64,000 nt of DNA from Streptacidiphilus sp. P02-A3a. Its GTDB lineage: Bacteria > Actinomycetota > Actinomycetes > Streptomycetales > Streptomycetaceae. Location of the stretch: NCBI RefSeq assembly GCF_014084105.1, contig NZ_CP048289.1, forward strand, positions 5,837,922 through 5,901,921. The letters run 5' to 3'. Below, in pieces: positions 58,175-64,000 of this stretch (position 1 is its first letter; the number at the start of each line of letters is the position of its first letter). The notes under the pieces were generated by a model. It ran no database searches, was not told where the DNA came from, and saw only the letters and a program-made list of their open reading frames with translations. Position numbers and translations under genes: made by a program.

Positions 58175-59370
58175 GCGCCCGGCCGGTCTCCACCCTGCGC
58201 CGCCGGGGCGCCGGGCTGTGCTTCCTGCTGGCGCCGGTGCTGCTGGCCTGGCTGTCGGTGTCGGTCTACGACCACGACTTCAGCGACACCGACAACGTCC
58301 AGGTGCGCACCGACAGCGTCGGCAACCAGATGCAGGTGAACGCGGACGTCAAGCTGCGCGGCGTGGTCGTCGGCCGGGTCAGCGCGATCCGGGCGAACGG
58401 CGCCGGGGCGACGCTGACCCTGGCCATCTCCCCCGGCGACCTGAACCGGATCCCGGCCGGGGTCTCCGCGCAGATGCTGCCGACCACGCTGTTCGGCGCC
58501 CGCTATGTGGCGCTGATCCCGCCCGCGACCGCCGGAGCCGTGCCGCTGACGGCGGGCAGCACCATCCCGGAGGACCGCTCCGGCGACGCGATCGAACTCG
58601 AACAGGTATTCAACAACCTGCTGCCGCTGCTGGACGACGTCCAACCGGCCCAGCTGTCGGCCACCCTGAACGCGGTCTCCACCGCGCTCCAGGGCCGGGG
58701 CGCGGAACTCGGCACCACCCTGGTCACCCTGGACGCCTACCTGAAGCGGCTCAACCCGCAGCTGCCCGCGCTCAACAACGACCTGCACGACCTGGTCAAG
58801 GTCAGCCAGTCCTACAACGAGGCCGCCCCCGACCTGCTCCAGGCGCTCACCGAACTGACCGTCACCAGCCGTACCGTGGCCCAGCAGCAGGACCAGCTCT
58901 CCTCCCTGTACAGCACCACCACCAGCGCGGCCGAGACCACCACCGCGTTCCTGGACCGGAACCAGTCCACCATCATCCGGCTGGCCGCCGACAGCCGGGG
59001 CACGCTCACCCTGCTGAGCGCGTACTCGTCCGAGTTCCCGTGCACCCTGCGCACCCTCGCCGACTTCGTCCCGGAGATGGACAAGGCCCTGGGCAAGGGC
59101 ACCGACGAGCCCGGGCTGCACGTGGACCTGACCTCCGCGCCCTCGCGCGGCGCGTACCTGCCGGGCAAGGACACCCCGCACTACGACGCGACCGGCGGCC
59201 CGGCCTGCTACAGCACGCCCTACACCGGCCAACCCAACACGCCCCAGGAGAACGCCCTGATCAACGAACTGCTGGCGCCGCAGGCCGGCACCCAGCCAGC
59301 GGCGCTGCCCAGCTGGAGCAGCCTGCTGGTGGGACCGGTGCTGCGCGGGACGGAGGTGAACGTCAAGTGA
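58171..59370 (+). CDS. mceA: MceA-like protein
   Basis: A 399-residue exported Mce protein. One N-terminal membrane segment (AGLCFLLAPVLLAWLSVSV), then the MCE domain (about 40-120) with VNADVKLRGVVVGRVSAI and GARYVALIPPA, then a long helical region (NPQLPALNNDLHDLVKVSQSYNEAA) typical of Mce subunits. It forms part of the periplasmic/transmembrane lipid conduit. ATG overlaps the YrbEB stop as ATGA. Confidence 0.9.
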   Translation: MSARPVSTLRRRGAGLCFLLAPVLLAWLSVSVYDHDFSDTDNVQVRTDSVGNQMQVNADVKLRGVVVGRVSAIRANGAGATLTLAISPGDLNRIPAGVSAQMLPTTLFGARYVALIPPATAGAVPLTAGSTIPEDRSGDAIELEQVFNNLLPLLDDVQPAQLSATLNAVSTALQGRGAELGTTLVTLDAYLKRLNPQLPALNNDLHDLVKVSQSYNEAAPDLLQALTELTVTSRTVAQQQDQLSSLYSTTTSAAETTTAFLDRNQSTIIRLAADSRGTLTLLSAYSSEFPCTLRTLADFVPEMDKALGKGTDEPGLHVDLTSAPSRGAYLPGKDTPHYDATGGPACYSTPYTGQPNTPQENALINELLAPQAGTQPAALPSWSSLLVGPVLRGTEVNVK

Positions 59371-60398
59371 AACGCCGCAGCCTCGCCGGTCCGCTGGTCA
59401 AGTCGCTGGTGTTCGTGGCGGTGACCTCGCTGGCGACCACCGCGCTCGCCTTCGCCGTCTCCGACACCTCGGTCGGCGCCACCACCGGCTACTACGCGCA
59501 GTTCACCGACGTCACCGGGCTGGTCACGGGCGACAGCGTGCGCATCGCCGGGGTCCAGGTCGGCCAGGTGGACGGGATCAAGGTGACCGGCCGCCGCTAC
59601 GCCCTGGTGCACTTCGACGTCCAGCGCGGGCGCACCCTGCCCGCCTCGGTCACCGCCTCGGTCAAGTACCTGAACCTGGTCGGCGAGCGCTACCTGGAGC
59701 TCGACCAGGGCGTCGGCCCGGTCGGCCGGTCGCTGCGCACCGGCGGGACCATCCCGTTGCAGGACACCTCCCCCGCGCTCGACCTGACCGAGCTGTTCAA
59801 CGGCTTCCAGCCGCTGTTCGAGGGGCTCGACCCGGACCAGACCAACCAGCTCGCGCAGGAGATCGTGCAGGTCCTCCAGGGCGAGGGCGGCACCGTCGAC
59901 GGGCTGGTCGCCGACGTCGGCACGCTGACCAACACCCTGGCCGCCAAGGACCAGGTGATCGGCTCGGTGATCGACAACCTGACCTCGGTGCTGGACACCG
60001 TCAACTCCAACCAGCAGGGCTTCACCACCCTGATCACCACCCTCCAGCAGCTGGTCAGCGGCTTCGCCGCGGACCGGCAGCCGATCGGCCAGGCGGTCAG
60101 CGCGCTGGCCGGGCTCACCAACAGCACCGCCGGGCTGCTGGCCCAGGGCCGCCAGCCGCTGAAGGACTCCATCGCCCAGCTGGGCCGGCTCTCCGACAAC
60201 CTGGAGGCGGGCACCCCGCAGCTGCAGGACTTCCTGCAGAAGACGCCGCAGAAGCTGGCCGCCGTCGGGCGGACCGTCTCCTACGGCTCCTGGCTCAACC
60301 TCTACCTGTGCCAGGCCACCGTCACCGGCGTCACCACCTCGGACGGCAGCGCGCCGCCCACCGGGATCGCCATCACCGAGCCGAGGTGCCGCTCATGA
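59367..60398 (+). CDS. mceB: MceB-like protein
   Basis: A 343-residue Mce subunit. Membrane anchor (LVKSLVFVAVTSLATTALAFAV), MCE domain with GYYAQFTDVTGLVTGDSVRIAGVQVGQVDGI and helical tail (GEGGTVDGLVADVGTLTNTLAAKDQVIG). A C-terminal Cys pair (YLCQA, EPRCRS) suggests a disulfide. GTG overlaps the mceA stop as GTGA. Confidence 0.9.
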   Translation: MKRRSLAGPLVKSLVFVAVTSLATTALAFAVSDTSVGATTGYYAQFTDVTGLVTGDSVRIAGVQVGQVDGIKVTGRRYALVHFDVQRGRTLPASVTASVKYLNLVGERYLELDQGVGPVGRSLRTGGTIPLQDTSPALDLTELFNGFQPLFEGLDPDQTNQLAQEIVQVLQGEGGTVDGLVADVGTLTNTLAAKDQVIGSVIDNLTSVLDTVNSNQQGFTTLITTLQQLVSGFAADRQPIGQAVSALAGLTNSTAGLLAQGRQPLKDSIAQLGRLSDNLEAGTPQLQDFLQKTPQKLAAVGRTVSYGSWLNLYLCQATVTGVTTSDGSAPPTGIAITEPRCRS

Positions 60399-61429
60399 GG
60401 CCGCCGCTGTTCAAACCGCTGCGGGAACGCAACCCGGTCCTGGTCGGCCTGGTCGGCGTGGTCGTCTGCGCGCTGCTGTCGGCGGCGGCGTACGACGCCG
60501 ACGCGCTGCCGCTGGTCGGCAGCGGCGGCACCCACTACAGCGCCTACTTCAGCGAGGCGGCCGGGCTGCAGACCGGCGACGACGTCAGCGTCGCCGGGGT
60601 CAAGGTCGGCCAGGTGACCTCGGTGACCCTGGACGGCGCGCAGGTCAAGGTCGGCTTCCAGGTGCAGGGCGCCTGGGTGGGCGACGCCAGCACCGCCGCC
60701 ATCGACATCCGCACCCTGCTCGGCGCCAAGTACCTGGCGGTCGACCCGCTCGGCGACGCCGCGCAGCGCCCCGGGCAGACCATCCCGCGGTCCCGCACCA
60801 CCTCGCCGTTCGACGTCACCCAGGCCCTGGACGGCCTGGGCCAGACCCTGGACTCGGTGAACAGCGCGCAGCTGGCGGCGAGTTTCCAGGCCATCGCCGA
60901 GACCTTCAAGGACACCCCGCCGTCGGTGCGCTCCGCCGTCACCGGGCTGTCCGCGCTGTCGCAGACGATCTCCAGCCGGGACGCCGCCCTGGCCAAGCTG
61001 CTCTCCGCCAGCGCCAGCCTGACCAGTACCGTCGCCGCCCAGGACAACCAGCTGGCGACCCTGATCACCGACGGCAACCTGCTGCTGGCCGAGGTGCAGA
61101 GCCGCCGGGACGCGATCCACGCGCTGCTCACCGGCACCACCCAGCTCGGCACCCAGCTGACCGGCCTGGTCCAGGACAACGACCGGCAGCTGGCGCCGAC
61201 CCTGACCGCGCTGTCCCGGGTGGTCGCGGTGCTCCAGGCCAACCAGAACAACCTGGACCAGGTGCTGGCCCTGGCCGGCCCCTACTACCAGCAGTTGGGC
61301 GACACCCTGGGCAACGGGCGCTGGTTCGACGTCTACCTGTGCGGGCTGATCCCGGAGAACTACCTGCCCACCGGCAAGCAGTCGGCCTCCGGCTGCCTGG
61401 CCCCGAGCACCGGAGGTACCGGCAAGTGA
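60395..61429 (+). CDS. mceC: MceC-like protein
   Basis: A 344-residue Mce subunit. Anchor NPVLVGLVGVVVCALLSAAAY, MCE domain with YSAYFSEAAGLQTGDDVSVAGVKVGQVTSV and GAKYLAVDPLG, then a long coil (LASFQAIAETFKDTPPSVRSAVTG...). A Cys pair near the C-terminus (YLCGL, SGCLAP) parallels MceB. ATG overlaps the mceB stop as ATGA. Confidence 0.9.
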   Translation: MRPPLFKPLRERNPVLVGLVGVVVCALLSAAAYDADALPLVGSGGTHYSAYFSEAAGLQTGDDVSVAGVKVGQVTSVTLDGAQVKVGFQVQGAWVGDASTAAIDIRTLLGAKYLAVDPLGDAAQRPGQTIPRSRTTSPFDVTQALDGLGQTLDSVNSAQLAASFQAIAETFKDTPPSVRSAVTGLSALSQTISSRDAALAKLLSASASLTSTVAAQDNQLATLITDGNLLLAEVQSRRDAIHALLTGTTQLGTQLTGLVQDNDRQLAPTLTALSRVVAVLQANQNNLDQVLALAGPYYQQLGDTLGNGRWFDVYLCGLIPENYLPTGKQSASGCLAPSTGGTGK

Positions 61430-62457
61430 CATCCGCACTGGGCAGGCTGGCCCTGCACCGGCCCTCCACCCGGGCCGCCATCGCCCTCGGCACCGCCCTG
61501 GTGGTGGTCATCGGCGGCGGCACCGCCGCCGGGGTGGTCTCGCTGGGCGGTGGCGGCGGCCTGCGGATCACCGCCTACTTCGACCGCACCATCGGCGTCT
61601 ACCCCGGCTCCGACCTGCGGATCCTCGGCGTCAAGGAGGGCACCGTGGACTCGGTCACCCCGGACGGCACCGAGGTCAGGGTGGTGCTCGCGATCGACGC
61701 CGGGATCAAGGTCCCGGCGAACGCCTCGGCCGTGGTGGTCGCCCCGACCCTGATCGCCGACCGCTACATCCAGCTCACCCCCGCCTACACCGGCGGGCCG
61801 CTGCTCGCCGACCACGGCACCATCCCGGCCGACCGCACCGGCACCCCGATGGAGATCGACCAGCTGTACCAGAGCATCACCCAACTGGCCGACTCCCTGG
61901 GCCCGAACGGCGCCAACGCGAACGGCGCGCTGTCGCAGCTGCTGAACACCGGCGCCGCCAACCTCAACGGCAACGGCACCGCGCTGGGCAACAGCATCAG
62001 CCAACTCGGCTCCGCCGCGAAGACCTTGAACGGCAACAGCGACGAACTGTTCGCCACGCTGACCTCGTTGCAGAGCTTCACCAGCATGCTGAAGCAGAAC
62101 AACGGCCAGGTGCAGTCGGCCACCGGTGAACTCTCCAGCGTCAGCGGCTTCCTGGCGCAGGACAAGACGGACCTGGGCACGGCGCTGGCACAACTGGCCA
62201 CCGCCCTGGGCCAGGTGCAGAGCTTCATCCAGGACAACCGGGGACAGCTCCAGAACGTGGTCAACCAACTCACGCCGATCACCCGAATCATGGTGCAGCA
62301 GCGGGCCTCGCTCGCCGAACTGCTCGACGCCGCGCCGCTGGCCGCCGACAACGTGCTGAACGCCTACAACCCGGCCAAGGGCACCATCGACGGCCGGGCC
62401 GACCTCAACGAGCTCAGCTTCCCGATGCCCTTCCCCAGCGTTGGGGGCACCCAGTGA
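61426..62457 (+). CDS. mceD: MceD-like protein
   Basis: A 343-residue Mce subunit. Anchor AAIALGTALVVVIGGGTAAGVV, MCE domain ITAYFDRTIGVYPGSDLRILGVKEGTVDSVTP with IADRYIQLTPAY, then an Asn/Gly/Gln-rich helical tail. No C-terminal Cys pair is obvious, unlike MceB/C. GTG overlaps the mceC stop as GTGA. Confidence 0.9.
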   Translation: MTSALGRLALHRPSTRAAIALGTALVVVIGGGTAAGVVSLGGGGGLRITAYFDRTIGVYPGSDLRILGVKEGTVDSVTPDGTEVRVVLAIDAGIKVPANASAVVVAPTLIADRYIQLTPAYTGGPLLADHGTIPADRTGTPMEIDQLYQSITQLADSLGPNGANANGALSQLLNTGAANLNGNGTALGNSISQLGSAAKTLNGNSDELFATLTSLQSFTSMLKQNNGQVQSATGELSSVSGFLAQDKTDLGTALAQLATALGQVQSFIQDNRGQLQNVVNQLTPITRIMVQQRASLAELLDAAPLAADNVLNAYNPAKGTIDGRADLNELSFPMPFPSVGGTQ

Positions 62458-63593
62458 ACCGGCTCGGCCGCAGCGCCTGCTGCTGGCTGGCGGCGGGCGC
62501 GGTGCTCGGCACCGGCGGTTGCTCCGGCTACACCGCGATGCAGGACCTCCCGCTGCCCGGCGGGGCCTCCCTGGGCAGCCACCCGTACACGGTCACGGCG
62601 GACTTCAGCGACGTGCTCAGCCTGGTTCCGCAGGCGTCGGTGGAGGTCAACGACGTCCCGGTGGGCCGGGTCACCCGGATCTCGCTGGCGCCCAGCGGCT
62701 GGACGGCCGTGGTCACCATGCAGGTCAACGGGGACGTCCAGCTGCCCGGCAACGCCTACGCCTCGCTGGAGCAGTCCAGCCTGCTGGGTGAGAAGTACAT
62801 CGAGCTGTCCGACCCGCCCTCGGACCAGCCGGCCACCGGCACGCTGGCCGACAGCGGGACCATCCCCCTGGCCCGGACCAACCGCTCGCCCGAGGTCGAG
62901 GAGGTCTTCGGAGCGCTGTCGCTGCTGCTGAACGGCGGCGGGGTACAGCAGTTGAAGACCATCAGCAGCGAACTCAACCAGGCCCTGGCCGGGAACCAGC
63001 CCGCGGTGCGCGACCTGCTCAGCCGACTCAGCACCCTGGTCGGCGACCTGAACACGCACCGCTCGGACATCACCGCCGCGCTCGACGGCCTCAACCAGCT
63101 CTCGGCTACCCTGGCCGCCCGCGACCAGCAGATCGACACCGTGCTCAGCGACCTCAGCCCGGGCCTGTCGGTGCTCTCCGACCAACGGCAGCAACTGGTC
63201 ACCATGCTCCAGTCGCTGGACACCCTGTCCGGGGTCGCGGTCAGTACCGTCAACGCCAGCCAGGCCGACCTGGTGGCCGACCTGAAGGGGCTGGCGCCGA
63301 CCCTCCAGCGGCTCGCCGACGCGGGCCAGGACCTGCCCAACTCGCTTCAGGTGCTGGTCACCTACCCGTTCACGGACCAGGTGCTGAACGGCGTCAAGGG
63401 CGACTACCTGAACACCTACCTGGACCTGGCCACCCCGCCGGACACCCAGATCATCCCCGCGCTGACGGCCGCCGACAGCGTCTTCCCCCAGCCCCCGACG
63501 CCCGCTGCGGACAGCAGCGCCCGGGAGGCGAAGCCGCTGCCACTGCCGTTTCCGCTGCCGTCGGCGAGCACGGTCCGAGGAGGCACCCGATGA
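62454..63593 (+). CDS. mceE: MceE-like lipoprotein
   Basis: A 379-residue Mce subunit with a lipoprotein-type signal (SACCWLAAGAVLGTGGC, Cys23), as usual for MceE. MCE domain YTVTADFSDVLSLVPQASVEVNDVPVGRVTRI and GEKYIELSDP, then long helices (LKTISSELNQALAGNQPAVRDLLSRLSTLVGDL) and a Pro-rich tail. GTG overlaps the mceD stop as GTGA. Confidence 0.9.
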   Translation: MNRLGRSACCWLAAGAVLGTGGCSGYTAMQDLPLPGGASLGSHPYTVTADFSDVLSLVPQASVEVNDVPVGRVTRISLAPSGWTAVVTMQVNGDVQLPGNAYASLEQSSLLGEKYIELSDPPSDQPATGTLADSGTIPLARTNRSPEVEEVFGALSLLLNGGGVQQLKTISSELNQALAGNQPAVRDLLSRLSTLVGDLNTHRSDITAALDGLNQLSATLAARDQQIDTVLSDLSPGLSVLSDQRQQLVTMLQSLDTLSGVAVSTVNASQADLVADLKGLAPTLQRLADAGQDLPNSLQVLVTYPFTDQVLNGVKGDYLNTYLDLATPPDTQIIPALTAADSVFPQPPTPAADSSAREAKPLPLPFPLPSASTVRGGTR

Positions 63594-64000
63594 GGCTCAG
63601 GCGCGTCGTCCTGGTCAAGAACGTCACCTTCCTGGCGCTGTCCGCGCTGTGCCTGGGCTACCTGGGTGCCGACTACGCCGATGTCGGCGGCCTGTTCGGG
63701 ATGCCCGGCTACTACGTGGTGCGGGTGGACCTGTCCGCGACCGGCGGCCTGTTCCCCAACGCGGACGTCACCTACCGGGGCGTCTCGGTCGGCCGGGTCG
63801 GGCCGATCCGGCTCACCGCCGACGGGGTGCAGGCCGACCTGCACCTGGACGACTCCGACCACCGGATCCCGCGGCAGCTGCACGCCCAGGTGGCGGACCT
63901 GTCGGTGGCCGGTGAGGAGTACCTGGACCTGGAACCCAGTACCGACCAGGGCCCCTACCTGGTCGGCGGCGACACCGTCCGGCAGTCCCGGACCAGCGTC
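63590..64000 (+). CDS. mceF: MceF-like protein, 3'-truncated by window edge
   Basis: The first 137 residues of the last subunit: anchor LVKNVTFLALSALCLGYLG and MCE domain VRVDLSATGGLFPNADVTYRGVSVGRVGPIRL with VAGEEYLDLEPST. ATG 63590 overlaps the mceE stop as ATGA, continuing the start/stop-overlap pattern; the gene runs out of the window at 64000. Confidence 0.87.
   Translation, partial: MRLRRVVLVKNVTFLALSALCLGYLGADYADVGGLFGMPGYYVVRVDLSATGGLFPNADVTYRGVSVGRVGPIRLTADGVQADLHLDDSDHRIPRQLHAQVADLSVAGEEYLDLEPSTDQGPYLVGGDTVRQSRTSV

Overview
The window is high-GC actinobacterial DNA and looks like a Streptomycetaceae chromosome (Streptomyces, Kitasatospora or Streptacidiphilus; I cannot separate these by eye). 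The grounds are GTG/TTG starts with GGAGG-type ribosome sites, secreted chitinases and cellulases with CBM2 or CBM5/12 modules, CebR-type boxes (TGGGAGCGCTCCCA), DasR/chitinase-type repeats (TGGTCCAGACCA-like), an Rpf-LysM muralytic protein, a BMP-type nucleoside ABC transporter and one complete-looking mce operon. No tRNA, rRNA, CRISPR array, transposase, integrase or phage gene was seen. The region reads as stable chromosome carrying secretion, envelope and regulatory functions.

Layout. 1-5.3 kb: truncated HemK-like methyltransferase, PhzF-family isomerase, STAS protein, GH18 chitinase behind paired DasR-like sites, a methyltransferase and a lytic-transglycosylase-like protein. 5.4-9.2 kb: a large secreted beta-helix (GH55-like) protein with two nearly identical F5/8C domains, and a small charged repeat protein. 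9.3-19.3 kb: MFS exporter, methyltransferase, small HTH protein, aldo/keto reductase, MurG paralogue, DUF6191-like microprotein, M48 protease, a pair of membrane proteins, TetR regulator, HATPase protein and SWIM protein. 19.3-25.8 kb: decaprenyl-phosphate phosphoribosyltransferase plus phosphodiester glycosidase, an ABC-2 exporter, a Mut7-C protein, a GNAT protein with a CebR box and an ICMT-like methyltransferase. 26-29.6 kb: an operon resembling srsABC (type III PKS, membrane methyltransferase, FAD hydroxylase) divergent from a UbiA-type prenyltransferase.

29.7-33.8 kb: divergent GH5 and GH6 cellulases around CebR boxes. 33.8-36.8 kb: PP2C phosphatase, HATPase protein and FabG, divergent from an XRE/MmyB-type regulator. 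38.2-45.4 kb: MBL hydrolase, membrane protein, secreted-repeat lipoprotein, second chitinase with DasR-like sites, cold-shock protein, Rpf-LysM protein preceded by DasR-like sites, a PNPOx-family protein and a USP. 45.5-52.8 kb: BMP lipoprotein, ATPase and two permeases, followed by a convergent PucR regulator. 53-64 kb: two secreted proteins, then mkl-yrbEAB-mceABCDE and the start of mceF, with start/stop overlaps at nearly every junction. The window ends inside mceF.

How it fits together. Two polymer-degradation regulons meet here: cellulose (CebR boxes at 25.2, 31.4 and 31.7 kb) and chitin/GlcNAc (DasR-like boxes at 2.2, 41.9 and 42.8 kb). The latter may also touch cell-wall remodelling through the Rpf-LysM gene. 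Partner-switching parts (STAS, two HATPase proteins, a PP2C phosphatase) are scattered through the window. The least conventional unit is the type III PKS/methyltransferase/hydroxylase operon with a divergent prenyltransferase, a shared palindromic operator candidate and a second ICMT-like enzyme downstream, which could make a modified phenolic lipid. All functions are read from sequence motifs and memory of families; no database search was run.
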